DNA from: Kibdelosporangium philippinense
GTDB taxonomy: Bacteria > Actinomycetota > Actinomycetes > Mycobacteriales > Pseudonocardiaceae
Assembly (NCBI RefSeq): GCF_021390435.2
Contig: NZ_JAJVCN010000002.1
Coordinates: 1,178,001-1,242,000 of the forward strand
DNA: 64,000 nucleotides
Direction of reading: 5' to 3'
The notes beneath the pieces were generated by a model. It ran no database searches, had not been told where the DNA came from, and saw only the letters and a program-made list of their open reading frames with translations. The position numbers were made by a program, and so were the translations under genes. Positions 8,463 to 16,717 of the stretch are shown here, piece by piece (the stretch's first letter is position 1; each line of letters begins with the position of its first letter).

Positions 8463-8920
8463 TGATCACGGTGGCGCCGCTGGGCCCGCCGCTCGTAGTG
8501 CCAGTCGGCGCCCCAGATCCGGGCACCGGCGACCATCGCGAAGAACGGCACGATGAAGATGAACGGCGTCCGAACAGCGAAGACGAACAGCAACGCCGTC
8601 GCCACCCAGATGACCGGGATCAACGCCGCGTACGCCCGCAGCGCCGGGCGCGAATTGGCCCACCGCTGCATCGGCGGAGGCCCCGCCGCGGCGGCTGGCT
8701 CCAGCGGCGAGGGCTGGATCCGGACGGCGAAGGCCGGTTTGGGGTCGGGCAGGTCCTTGAACAGCTCAAGGAGATCCCCGCGGGTCTTGGAAGCCGCGAC
8801 GCGTGCGGTGCGCTCGCCATACTCGTCGATGTCGAGGCGACCGGCGCTCATGTGGTCACCCAACGCCTGCAGGGCTTCCTCCCGCTCGGCGTCCCCCACA
8901 CGGATCTCCGGATCGTTCAC
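8444..8920 (-). CDS. DUF1707 (SHOCT-like) membrane protein
   Basis: 158 residues. An N-terminal DUF1707 domain at about 4-56 (IRVGDAEREEALQALGDHM then GRLDIDEYGERTARVAASKT) is followed by a proline-rich linker, two TM helices (about 95-135) and a basic His/Arg-rich tail (YERRAQRRHRDHLRHRG). DUF1707 proteins are common in actinomycetes and of unknown role. GTG 8920 has TACCAT six bases upstream, so translation is probably leaderless. A second, shorter paralogue lies at 9379-9771. Confidence 0.85.
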   Translation of the reverse strand: MNDPEIRVGDAEREEALQALGDHMSAGRLDIDEYGERTARVAASKTRGDLLELFKDLPDPKPAFAVRIQPSPLEPAAAAGPPPMQRWANSRPALRAYAALIPVIWVATALLFVFAVRTPFIFIVPFFAMVAGARIWGADWHYERRAQRRHRDHLRHRG

Positions 8921-8926
8921 ACCTCA

Positions 8927-8932
8927 ATGGTA
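8927..8932 (-). promoter_or_regulatory. -10 element, leaderless DUF1707 gene
   Basis: TACCAT on the reverse strand lies six bases before GTG 8920. Position and sequence fit an actinobacterial leaderless promoter. Confidence 0.4.
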
Positions 8933-9075
8933 CGACCGCGAAGCTGAGAGAACCGATGCCATCAGTCCTGTATTGGCCGCCGCGCGCCCTGCGAAGACTG
9001 ATGACAGCGGTGCTGCGTTGGCCCCCCGCGCGCCTTCAGAATTCGGCAACGAACGAGGCTGGCGCCGAGTTCCGA

Positions 9076-9388
9076 AACAGCCGGAATGCCACCGGTTCAG
9101 GAGATCATCGCCAGCACGACCATAACGCTCTGGAGTTGTTCGCCTGCATGACCACAGGGTTCGTCAGGCTATCGACCGGCATGACCACAAGGTTCGCGGA
9201 ACCATCGTCCGTATGACCATAACGCTCTGGAGTTGATCGTCCGCATGGCCTCAAGGTTCCGGAGCCCGTTGCCCGCATGACCCAAGGTTCATCAGGCCAT
9301 CGCCAGGCATGATCGCAAGGTTCGGGAGGCCGTTGCCCGCATGGCCACGAGAGGCGATCGCTGGCACGACCCAGGTGTTCAGGAAGCG
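9076..9388. repeat. degenerate 32-bp tandem repeat array between DUF1707 paralogues
   Basis: About ten head-to-tail units of 31-33 bp (one of 25) share the core CGCATGACCACAAGGTTC followed by an nGGAGGCC-like end. Clear unit starts are near 9107, 9139, 9171, 9204, 9236, 9268, 9299, 9332 and 9357. The last unit overlaps the 3' end of the second DUF1707 gene, and its sequence continues as that gene's final codons, so the array looks like repeated copying of that gene end. The rest of 8933-9075 holds a looser direct repeat (TTGGCC..CCGCGCGCC twice) and no convincing gene. Confidence 0.75.
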
Positions 9389-9771
9389 ATTGCCAGTACG
9401 ACCACGATCAGGAACGCCGGTATCAGCGCCCACCACTCACCGAGGATCGCGGTCACCGTGATGATCGCGGCGACTGAGAAGATCACGAACCCGATGATGA
9501 TCGCCTTGGCGTTGCTGCCTTTCTCCTTCTCAACCAACGGGCTGGCCTGGGCGGGTACGGGAACCGGAAGCGCGCGCACGGGGTTGGGTTCGGGCAGGTC
9601 CTCGAAGATCTCGGCGAGTTCGGCCCGGGTTTTGGCGGCGTTCGCGAGTGCGACGCGTTGGTCGTACTCCGAAACGTCGAGGCGGCCTTGGGTCATGTGC
9701 TCAGCCAACGCCCGGACGGCGTCCTCCCGCTCAGAGGTGCCGATCCGGACGTTGCCGTCACTCGGTGCCAT
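9379..9771 (-). CDS. DUF1707 membrane protein (paralogue)
   Basis: 130 residues. The DUF1707 domain at about 8-60 (VRIGTSEREDAVRALAEHMT) is closely similar to that of the gene ending at 8444. After a proline/alanine linker come two TM helices (KAIIIGFVIFSVAAIITV and ALIPAFLIVVVLAIAS), and the chain stops inside the membrane region. ATG 9771 has TACAAT six bases upstream, a near-consensus leaderless promoter. Function unknown. Confidence 0.87.
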   Translation of the reverse strand: MAPSDGNVRIGTSEREDAVRALAEHMTQGRLDVSEYDQRVALANAAKTRAELAEIFEDLPEPNPVRALPVPVPAQASPLVEKEKGSNAKAIIIGFVIFSVAAIITVTAILGEWWALIPAFLIVVVLAIAS

Positions 9772-9777
9772 AAGGCA

Positions 9778-9783
9778 ATTGTA
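9778..9783 (-). promoter_or_regulatory. -10 element, leaderless DUF1707 paralogue
   Basis: TACAAT (one mismatch from TATAAT) sits six bases before ATG 9771 on the reverse strand. It is one of the best -10 matches in the window. Confidence 0.5.
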
Positions 9784-9789
9784 GAAACG

Positions 9790-11568
9790 TCAGTCCTTGA
9801 TCTCACACAGGACGCTACCTTGTGTGACCGTTTCGCCACTCGAGACAGCGAGGCCGGTGACTGTCCCGGCCTTGTGCGCGTTCACCGGGTTCTCCATCTT
9901 CATCGCTTCGAGAACCACAATGAGGTCACCGGCTTCGACCTGCTGGCCGTCCTCCACAGCGATCTTGACGATGGTGCCCTGCATGGGCGCGGCCACAGCG
10001 TCGCCGGACACGGCCGCCGTGCCCTTTGTGCCGCCGCGCTTTCGGGGCTTGGCGGCTGGCGAACCGGGGGATGAAAGCGCCAGGTCACCGGGCAGGGAAA
10101 CTTCGAGCCTGCGGCCGCCGACCTCGACGACCACGGTGTGCCGGGGGGATTCTTCCGCGGAGATTTCACCCGGAGCGGTGAATGGTTCGATCTTGTTGTC
10201 GAACTCCGTTTCGATCCATCGGGTGTGCACGGTGAAGTCCGAGGCGAACGCCGGGTCGCGCACGATTGCCTTGTGGAACGGCAAAACCGTGGCCATTCCC
10301 TCGACGACCATCTCGTCGAGCGCACGGCGGGCGCGCTGCAAAGCCTCTGCACGATCCGAGCCGGTGACGATCAGCTTGGCCAGTAGCGAGTCGAACTGGC
10401 CGCCGATCACGCTGCCGGACTCCACACCTGCGTCCACCCGGACGCCAGGCCCTTCCGGGGTGACGAAAGTCGTGACCGTGCCGGGCGCGGGCAGGAAGTT
10501 GCGGCCCGCATCCTCGCCGTTGATCCGGAACTCGAATGCGTGGCCGCGTGGCGAAGGGTCCTCGGTGAACCGCAGCTGCTGCCCGTCGGCAATACGGAAC
10601 TGCTCACGGACAAGGTCGATACCGGTGGTTTCCTCACTGACCGGGTGCTCGACCTGCAGCCGTGTGTTGACCTCGAGGAACGAGATCGTGCCGTCCTGGC
10701 CGACCAGGAATTCGACCGTGCCCGCGCCGGAGTACCCGGCCTCTTTGCAGATGTCACGGGCGGCGGTGTGGATGGTCTTGCGCTGGTCATCGTTCAGGAA
10801 TGGCGCGGGCGCCTCTTCCACCAGCTTCTGGTGGCGGCGCTGCAACGAGCAGTCACGGGTGCCGACCACGATCACGTTGCCGTGCTGGTCGGCGAGGACC
10901 TGGGCTTCAACGTGCCGTGGCTTGTCCAGGTAGCGCTCGACGAAGCATTCGCCACGGCCGAAAGCGGTGACTGCCTCACGGACCGCCGAGTCGAACAGCT
11001 CGGGGATTTCCTCCAGCGTGCGGGCCACTTTCAGGCCACGCCCGCCGCCACCGAACGCGGCCTTGATCGCTACCGGCAGGCCGTGTTCCTCGGCGAACGC
11101 GATGACCTCGGCAGGCCCCGCGACCGGGTCCTTTGTGCCCGGGACCAACGGCGCGCCCGCACGTGTGGCGATGTGCCGCGCGGTGACCTTGTCGCCCAAG
11201 TCACGGATGGCTTGTGGGGACGGACCGATCCAGATCAGGCCCGCGTCCAGCACGGCCTGCGCGAAGTCGGCGTTCTCCGACAGGAAGCCGTAGCCGGGGT
11301 GTACGGAGTCCGCGCCCGCGCGCTTGGCTACGTCCAGCACCTTCTCGAAGGAGAGGTACGAGTCGCCTGGAGTGGAGCCGCCGAGCGCGAACGCCTCGTC
11401 GGCCAGCCGGACGAAGGGTGCGTCTCGGTCCGGGTCCGCGTACACGGCCACGCTCGCCAGCCCGGCGTCTTTGCACGCCCTGATCACCCGGACGGCGATC
11501 TCTCCACGGTTGGCGATCAGTACCTTGTGCAGCGAAGCCAGATCGCTCGTTGCTGCCGTCTCTGGCAC
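9790..11568 (-). CDS. accA3: acetyl/propionyl-CoA carboxylase alpha subunit (biotin carboxylase-BCCP)
   Basis: 592 residues. The biotin carboxylase part (about 13-460) has KVLIANRGEIAVRVIRACKD at its start, the ATP-grasp glycine loop (KAAFGGGGRGLKVA) and the catalytic stretch FLEVNTRLQVEHPVSEETTG. A linker leads to a C-terminal biotin carboxyl carrier domain with the biotinylated Lys near 557 in EAMKMENP. This fused subunit carboxylates biotin and serves several carboxyltransferases for malonyl-, methylmalonyl- and longer-chain acyl-CoA. GTG 11568 follows GGAGGCAGGGGC. Its carboxyltransferase, epsilon subunit and biotin ligase lie at 22.3-25.1 kb. Confidence 0.96.
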   Translation of the reverse strand: MPETAATSDLASLHKVLIANRGEIAVRVIRACKDAGLASVAVYADPDRDAPFVRLADEAFALGGSTPGDSYLSFEKVLDVAKRAGADSVHPGYGFLSENADFAQAVLDAGLIWIGPSPQAIRDLGDKVTARHIATRAGAPLVPGTKDPVAGPAEVIAFAEEHGLPVAIKAAFGGGGRGLKVARTLEEIPELFDSAVREAVTAFGRGECFVERYLDKPRHVEAQVLADQHGNVIVVGTRDCSLQRRHQKLVEEAPAPFLNDDQRKTIHTAARDICKEAGYSGAGTVEFLVGQDGTISFLEVNTRLQVEHPVSEETTGIDLVREQFRIADGQQLRFTEDPSPRGHAFEFRINGEDAGRNFLPAPGTVTTFVTPEGPGVRVDAGVESGSVIGGQFDSLLAKLIVTGSDRAEALQRARRALDEMVVEGMATVLPFHKAIVRDPAFASDFTVHTRWIETEFDNKIEPFTAPGEISAEESPRHTVVVEVGGRRLEVSLPGDLALSSPGSPAAKPRKRGGTKGTAAVSGDAVAAPMQGTIVKIAVEDGQQVEAGDLIVVLEAMKMENPVNAHKAGTVTGLAVSSGETVTQGSVLCEIKD

Positions 11569-11658
11569 GCCCCTGCCTCCTTGTGCGAGAACTAGTTACC
11601 GAGCAGTTTAGGACCCTGAACGCCCGCTCAACTGCGAGCAAGGCCACGCTCCGCCCCC

Positions 11659-11664
11659 TACCCT
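11659..11664 (+). promoter_or_regulatory. -10 element, leaderless membrane-anchored protein gene
   Basis: TACCCT lies seven bases before GTG 11672, consistent with a transcript beginning at the start codon. Confidence 0.4.
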
Positions 11665-11671
11665 TCTAGGT

Positions 11672-12316
11672 GTGGGCTACGGGCGTTCAGTAACAGTCAC
11701 CGCGCTGCTCTCGTTACTGGTGGCTGCCGGAGCGGTGGGCACCGCTGCCTATCTACGCAGCAAGAACGACGAGGCCGCAGCCTCGCCGACGCTGCAGCCG
11801 CAGGCGTCGTCGGGAATCTGCAGGCACGAGCCGTGTGAGGTCGTCGCGACGGCGATGATGGGCAACACGAGGATCGAGCTGATCAGGGACGCGGGCGGTC
11901 AGGGCGCGCGGCTGAAAGTCGGCGATGACCGGGTGATCGAGTCGCGGCTGCCCGGTCGCGGCGCGACGCTGGGCCCTGACTCGCTCGACTGCGTCGCGGG
12001 CACTCTCTCGGCGTGTCTGGTCAAGGGGAAGCTGGACACCGGAACGGTCGGCGAGGTGGTCGTCGGGCGGTCCGGCAAGTGGAACGTGACCACGCCGACG
12101 TACCTGTCGACCGCCAACTACCTCAAGCTGACCAACGTGCTCGGCGACGGCGCACCCGAGGTCGTCACGGTCCAGCGCGGTTTCTTCGCGCAAGTGTTCA
12201 CGCTGGAAGGCGCCGATCTCGGGTGCACCGCCGTGATGCGGCAGGACAGGCTGCCGGGCAAGCCGACTGAGGTGAAGCCGACCGAAGCCCAGTTGCAGCG
12301 GCCCTGCCCTAACTAG
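11672..12316 (+). CDS. membrane-anchored exported protein of unknown function
   Basis: 214 residues. A single N-terminal hydrophobic helix (TVTALLSLLVAAGAVGTAAY) without a lipobox suggests a signal anchor, followed by an extracytoplasmic domain with four cysteines (two in CRHEPC). The segment LKLTNVLGDGAPEVVTVQRG recalls an FG-GAP/VCBS-like calcium-loop strand, but only one such unit is visible. It diverges from accA3. Its TAG stop shares the palindrome CTAG with the stop of the convergent symporter gene. No function can be assigned. Confidence 0.75.
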   Translation: MGYGRSVTVTALLSLLVAAGAVGTAAYLRSKNDEAAASPTLQPQASSGICRHEPCEVVATAMMGNTRIELIRDAGGQGARLKVGDDRVIESRLPGRGATLGPDSLDCVAGTLSACLVKGKLDTGTVGEVVVGRSGKWNVTTPTYLSTANYLKLTNVLGDGAPEVVTVQRGFFAQVFTLEGADLGCTAVMRQDRLPGKPTEVKPTEAQLQRPCPN

Positions 12317-13587
12317 ACCGTGACGGGCTCGCGTTCCAGCAGGTCCTCCTGCTGGGCGACCAGCACAGGCACGGTGATCTGACCGGCGACGTTGGTCGCC
12401 GTCCTGGCCATGTCGAGGATCGGATCGATCGCGATCACGATGGCCAGACCGGTCGCGGTCACCTCGGGCGGCAGGTTGATCGCACTCAGCGTGAGCGTGA
12501 GCATCGTGAACCACCCGGTCGTGCCCGCGGTCGCCAGCGACCCGAACACGGCGACCGCGATGATGCCGATGTACTGCGCCACACTCAGCTCGATCCCGGC
12601 CATGTTCGCGATGAAGATCGACGCCAGCGCGGGGTAGAGCGCCGCGCAGCCGTCCATCTTGGTCGTGGTGCCCAGCGGCACCGCGAATCCGGCGTAGCCG
12701 GGATCGACGCCGAGGTTGACCGCGCTTTGCCTGCTCAACGGCAGTGTCGCGCCGGACGAGCGGGACACGAACGCGAACTGCAGCGCGTTCCACGACTTGG
12801 CGAAGAACTGGCGCGGGTCGATCTTGCCGACGAACTTCAGCAGCACGGGGTAGACCACGAAAATGATCAGCGCCGCACCCAGGTAGACCGTCCAGACCAG
12901 GGAGAACAGTGGCTTGATGAACTGGTTTCCGTACGTCGCGAACGCCTTGCCGATCAGCCCGAGCACACCGATCGGGGCGAGCAGGATGATCCAGCCGAGC
13001 ACCTTCTGGATCACGTCGAACACGGCCTGGTTGAACGCGATGAACGGCCGGACCCGGTCACCGAGCGTGTACGTGGCCGCGGCGACGATCAGCGCGAGGA
13101 ACACGACCTGAAGCACCGCGCCCTCGGTGAACGCCTCAAGGAAGTTCGACGGCACGAGACCTTGGATGAACGTCCACCAGTTGCCGGACGCGCGGTCCTC
13201 GATCCTGGCGATGTTCGCCTGGGTCGGCGTGACCTGAACGCCACTGCCCGGTTGGACGATCAAACCGATCACGATGCCGAGAACTACGGCGATGAGCGAC
13301 GTGATCGCGAACCACAGTAAGGTTTTCCCGCCTAACCGGCCTGCGGTTCGTGGCCCGCCGAGGCCGCGCAAACTGTCGACGCCGACGATGATCGCCGTGA
13401 ACACGAGCGGGATCACGGTGAACTGCAACAGGTTCGTGAAAACGGTCGAAATGGTCGTGAGTGTCTCCGACAGCCATTTGACGCCGGAATCCTTGGCGAT
13501 GAAGCCGAGCACGGCACCGGCGACGAGCGCACCGAGCGTGACAAGGCCGAAGACTTTGGGTTTTGAGTAGGTACTGACAAAGGACAT
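12313..13587 (-). CDS. dicarboxylate/amino acid:cation symporter (DAACS family)
   Basis: 424 residues with the glutamate/aspartate transporter fold: eight TM helices and two hairpins. Diagnostic are the serine-rich re-entrant loop (RSSGATLPLSRQSAVNLGV) and the TM7/HP2 region with PLGTTTKMDGCAALYPALA, where the usual NMDGT-like motif reads KMDGC. It imports C4-dicarboxylates or acidic amino acids with H+ or Na+. ATG 13587 is preceded by GAGGAGCGACCC. The TAG stop uses the same CTAG as the convergent gene. Confidence 0.9.
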   Translation of the reverse strand: MSFVSTYSKPKVFGLVTLGALVAGAVLGFIAKDSGVKWLSETLTTISTVFTNLLQFTVIPLVFTAIIVGVDSLRGLGGPRTAGRLGGKTLLWFAITSLIAVVLGIVIGLIVQPGSGVQVTPTQANIARIEDRASGNWWTFIQGLVPSNFLEAFTEGAVLQVVFLALIVAAATYTLGDRVRPFIAFNQAVFDVIQKVLGWIILLAPIGVLGLIGKAFATYGNQFIKPLFSLVWTVYLGAALIIFVVYPVLLKFVGKIDPRQFFAKSWNALQFAFVSRSSGATLPLSRQSAVNLGVDPGYAGFAVPLGTTTKMDGCAALYPALASIFIANMAGIELSVAQYIGIIAVAVFGSLATAGTTGWFTMLTLTLSAINLPPEVTATGLAIVIAIDPILDMARTATNVAGQITVPVLVAQQEDLLEREPVTV

Positions 13588-13786
13588 GGGTCGCTCCTCG
13601 CGATGGGTCTACGACAGGGCTTTCAAGGCTGTCGAGAGCGACACATCGCGCTGGCGAGCCGGCAGTTGTCGAGGTAGCGGCGTTGCGTCAGAAGTAGGGC
13701 ACGACGCACTGTGACGGTTCCTTCCGCTGAGGCAGCAGTGGTCTAGACCGTCACATTTTCCGTAAAGTCCCAGGTTGTGGCCAGGC

Positions 13787-14395
13787 TTACCAGAATGTGG
13801 TCACGCTGATGCCGACCTCGGCGAGCAGGCGGCGGGTCAACGGCAGGCTGATGCCGATCACGCTGGAGTGGTTGCCGTCGATCCCGTCGACGAACCACGC
13901 ACCCTTGCCGTCGATGGTGAACGCGCCCGCGACGTTCAGCGGTTCGCCGCTGGCGACGTACGCGTCGATCTCGGCCTCGGTCGGCTTGGCGAACCGGACG
14001 ACCGTGCTTTCCCAGTCGCTGGCTTGCCTTGTGGCTACACCATTCTCGATCACGATCACCGCGTGCCCGGTGAGCAGTTCGCCACTGTTGCCTGCCATCG
14101 CGGCCCAGCGCTGCTTGGCGCGTTCGGGCGTGCCCGGTTTGCCCAGAATCTCGCCGTTGATCGACAACATCGAGTCGCACGCCACGATCACGGCGTCCCG
14201 GTCGGCCGTTTCCTCAGCGACAGCTTGCGCTTTGGCACGAGCGAGCGCGGTCACGAGCTCCTGATGGCTCGCGTCCGGCAGGCTCTCGGTGACCGCGTCT
14301 TCGTCCACTCCGGACACATGGACGAGCGGGTCGATCCCAGCGGCGCGGAGCACACCGAGCCGGGCTGGCGACGCTGAAGCGAGAATGAAACGCAC
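13787..14395 (-). CDS. maf: Maf-family nucleotide pyrophosphatase
   Basis: 202 residues. The family opening RFILASASPARLGVLRAAGI is present, with the catalytic Asp stretch AVIVACDSMLSINGEILGKP and the downstream STVVRFAKPTEAEIDAYVASGEP and GAFTIDGKGAWFVDGIDGNH motifs. Maf enzymes hydrolyse dTTP, UTP or modified nucleotides to the monophosphate, a house-cleaning role. GTG 14395 is the natural family start; the frame stays open upstream only as antisense of the neighbouring gene. It diverges from the beta-lactamase-fold gene with 63 bp between starts. Confidence 0.93.
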   Translation of the reverse strand: MRFILASASPARLGVLRAAGIDPLVHVSGVDEDAVTESLPDASHQELVTALARAKAQAVAEETADRDAVIVACDSMLSINGEILGKPGTPERAKQRWAAMAGNSGELLTGHAVIVIENGVATRQASDWESTVVRFAKPTEAEIDAYVASGEPLNVAGAFTIDGKGAWFVDGIDGNHSSVIGISLPLTRRLLAEVGISVTTFW

Positions 14396-14444
14396 GCCGC
14401 AGCGTAACCACTGTGCTTGCCCTCCGACAAAGTAGGTGCACTGG

Positions 14445-14450
14445 TAATTT
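14445..14450 (+). promoter_or_regulatory. -10 element, leaderless beta-lactamase-fold gene
   Basis: TAATTT lies eight bases before ATG 14459, within the maf-divergent spacer. Confidence 0.4.
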
Positions 14451-14458
14451 GTGATGTC

Positions 14459-15274
14459 ATGCGGAAGAGATTGATTCTGGTTGCGCTTGTGGTCAGCTTG
14501 ACTTCGGTAGTCGCGCCCGCTCTTGCCGTGGTTGATCATAAAAGACACTTCGAGCCGAAGCTGCTGAGCCGCATTCTCCATGCGAACGCCTATGCGGCAA
14601 CCCGTCCTGGGTTCGCCGGAATTGTGGTGCGGGACCGGAAAACCGGTGCGGTGTGGCGCAACAGGCATTCGGACACGCTGATCTGGGCCTGTTCGACACC
14701 GAAACTGGCGATGGTCGTCGATCTGTTGCTGCGCGATGACGCCGGTGCGATCTCGTTGACGGCCGAAGACCGTCATCTGATGCACCTGATGCTCAACACC
14801 AGCGACAATGACGCGGCGCACACGCTGTGGCGGCGCTATGGCGGTGAGGACTTCGCGACCAGATTCCCGTCCTACGGGATGACTGACATGCGGTTCACCG
14901 ATGAGCACCCGCACCACTGGGGCTGGATTCTCACCACAGCCAACGACCTCGACCGGCTGATGAACTTCATTCTGGCCAAAATGCCCGCGGCCCATCGTGA
15001 TTACATTGTCAACGAGATGCGCACGGTCGACCCCAATCAGCAATGGGGCGTATGGGGAGCCGGCGCCGCCGCCCAACCGGGCAACAAGAACGGCTGGTCC
15101 GACGACAACGACGATGGTTCGTGGCTGACGAACTCGGTTGGCTTCGTCGGCCCGGACGCTCGCTACACGCTCTCGATCATGAACAACACCCAGGTCGTCG
15201 ACAACGGTTTTGACGTCGGCAGGAAGACCACGACCGAGATCAGCCGGATCATGTTCAACGGATACTTCGGCTGA
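14459..15274 (+). CDS. exported class A beta-lactamase-fold serine hydrolase
   Basis: 271 residues with a signal peptide (MRKRLILVALVVSLTSVVAP, cleavage around ALA-VV). Three penicillin-recognising motifs appear in order: SxxK as S79-TP-K82, SDN at 115-117, and a KTG equivalent KNG at about 210-212. There is no obvious Glu166-type omega loop of true class A lactamases, so the enzyme may be a lactamase, a DD-peptidase relative or an inactive penicillin-binding homologue. ATG 14459 is chosen over an upstream frame extension because the signal peptide starts there. The 3' end overlaps the convergent exporter gene by 20 bp. Confidence 0.8.
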   Translation: MRKRLILVALVVSLTSVVAPALAVVDHKRHFEPKLLSRILHANAYAATRPGFAGIVVRDRKTGAVWRNRHSDTLIWACSTPKLAMVVDLLLRDDAGAISLTAEDRHLMHLMLNTSDNDAAHTLWRRYGGEDFATRFPSYGMTDMRFTDEHPHHWGWILTTANDLDRLMNFILAKMPAAHRDYIVNEMRTVDPNQQWGVWGAGAAAQPGNKNGWSDDNDDGSWLTNSVGFVGPDARYTLSIMNNTQVVDNGFDVGRKTTTEISRIMFNGYFG

Positions 15275-16613
15275 CGACGGTTTCCTTGCGCATTCGCGCG
15301 GCGGTGAAAGCCGCGCTGAGCAGGACGAGCGCGGGCAGCAACATGGTGATCCGTGCGGCTTCGAGCAGATCGGTCGACGCGATCTGCATCAGCAGGCCGG
15401 CAGCGGCGCTGCCGAGCACGTTCCCGACCTGTCGGGCCATGTTGTAGATGCCCGCGCCCGCGCCGATCAGCTGCGGCGCGAGCCCGGAGATCGTCGTGCT
15501 GCTGAGCGGACTGAAAATCGTTCCGATGCCGACGCCGCACAGCAGCAATCCGGGCACCAGCGCCCAGGTGTTCAAGCCTGGCTGGGCGATCAGTGCGACA
15601 CTGCCGATCCCGGCCGCGTACGCGATCAGCCCGACAATGATGATGTTCTTGCCGTCGATCCGATCGGACAGCCGCCCGGCGAAGGGCGCGAGGATCGCGG
15701 AGACGATCGACATCGGCCCCATGAACAACCCGGCCTCGAACGGCGTCAGGCCAAGCACGGTCTGCAAATAGATGATCAGCGGGATGAACATCGCCGCCAT
15801 CGCGAACCCGATCAGCACGCCGGTCAGGCTGCCGAACGAGAAGGTCCGGCTGGCGAACAGCCGCAACGGAAGGAGCGGTTCGTTCGGATTCTTGTGTTGC
15901 CACCACAGGAAAATCCCGATGAGTACGGCACCGGTCGCGATGATCGCCGCGATCGTGGTCCGTGAATAGAGCTCGCCGTTCTGGATCCCGAAAACCAAAG
16001 CGAAGAGCCCAACCGAACTCAGCACGATCCCCGGGACGTCGAAGCGATGGCTGTGCCGCGGTTGCCAGTTCGGGACGAGCAGCAACACCAACGCGATCGC
16101 GATGATCCCGATCGGCACGTTGACAAAGAAAATCCATTCCCACCCGAACTGCTCGGTCAACAGGCCGCCAAGCACCGGTCCGGCGACGGTCGCGAGCCCG
16201 GCGACCGAACCCCACGCGCCCATCGCCGCACCGCGGTTGGCCGGAAACAGGTAGCTGATGAACGCCATCGACTGCGGAGTCAATGCCGCGGCACCCAACC
16301 CTTGCACTGCCCTTGCCGCGATCAGGTCCGCGGCGTCATCGGCCAGGCCGCACCACAGCGACGCGGCCGTGAAGATCACCAGGCCGATCAGGTAAAGCCT
16401 GCGCGGCCCGAAGCGATCGCCGAGCCGCCCGGTCAGCAGCAGCGGCACGGCGAACGTCAGGAGATAGACGCTGTTGACCCAGAAGACCTCGTTCAAGGTG
16501 GCGGGCAAGCCGGTCATCAGGCTCCGCACCGCCACCTGGACGATCGTCGTGTCCAACAGGATCATGAAGAACCCGAAGCACAACGCGAACAACGCAGCCC
16601 AGCTCTTCTCCAT
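15255..16613 (-). CDS. MFS drug:H+ antiporter, DHA2 (EmrB/QacA-like) family
   Basis: 452 residues with about 14 predicted TM helices. Motif A (GRLGDRFGPRRLYLIGLVIF) follows TM2, and DTTIVQVAV in TM1 is the DHA2 mark. Motif C-like GPVLGGLL is present in TM5. Such proteins export lipophilic drugs in exchange for protons. TAGCTT six bases before ATG 16613 suggests a leaderless transcript. No local repressor gene accompanies it. Confidence 0.92.
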   Translation of the reverse strand: MEKSWAALFALCFGFFMILLDTTIVQVAVRSLMTGLPATLNEVFWVNSVYLLTFAVPLLLTGRLGDRFGPRRLYLIGLVIFTAASLWCGLADDAADLIAARAVQGLGAAALTPQSMAFISYLFPANRGAAMGAWGSVAGLATVAGPVLGGLLTEQFGWEWIFFVNVPIGIIAIALVLLLVPNWQPRHSHRFDVPGIVLSSVGLFALVFGIQNGELYSRTTIAAIIATGAVLIGIFLWWQHKNPNEPLLPLRLFASRTFSFGSLTGVLIGFAMAAMFIPLIIYLQTVLGLTPFEAGLFMGPMSIVSAILAPFAGRLSDRIDGKNIIIVGLIAYAAGIGSVALIAQPGLNTWALVPGLLLCGVGIGTIFSPLSSTTISGLAPQLIGAGAGIYNMARQVGNVLGSAAAGLLMQIASTDLLEAARITMLLPALVLLSAAFTAARMRKETVVSRSIR

Positions 16614-16619
16614 GGCGCG

Positions 16620-16625
16620 AAGCTA
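16620..16625 (-). promoter_or_regulatory. -10 element, leaderless MFS gene
   Basis: TAGCTT on the reverse strand, six bases before ATG 16613. Confidence 0.4.
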
Positions 16626-16664
16626 GCCAGCAGCCGCAATCAGAACGCAAAACCGCAGGCTGTT

Positions 16665-16712
16665 CCTCGTGAGTGGTTATCCGCGTTCTAACACGGATAA
16701 CCACTCACGAGG
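16665..16712. repeat. CTCGTGAGTGGTTA hairpin, copy 1
   Basis: A perfect 19-bp inverted repeat (arms 16665-16683 and 16694-16712) around a 10-base loop containing GTTCTAAC. It begins five bases past the stop of the S15 peptidase gene (reverse strand) and lies about 50 bp upstream of the MFS start, so it probably terminates the peptidase transcript. Three further copies with the same outer arm occur at 26.6, 41.5 and 45.8 kb. Confidence 0.85.
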
Positions 16713-16717
16713 GGTTT

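Noticed and set aside
9076..9388. Possible CRISPR array
   Set aside because: Thirty-two-base periodicity has no constant repeat/variable spacer alternation; all parts drift equally.
14396..15076. N-terminal extension of maf to 429 residues
   Set aside because: The extension is antisense of the beta-lactamase-fold gene; Maf proteins begin at the RFILAS motif encoded from 14395.
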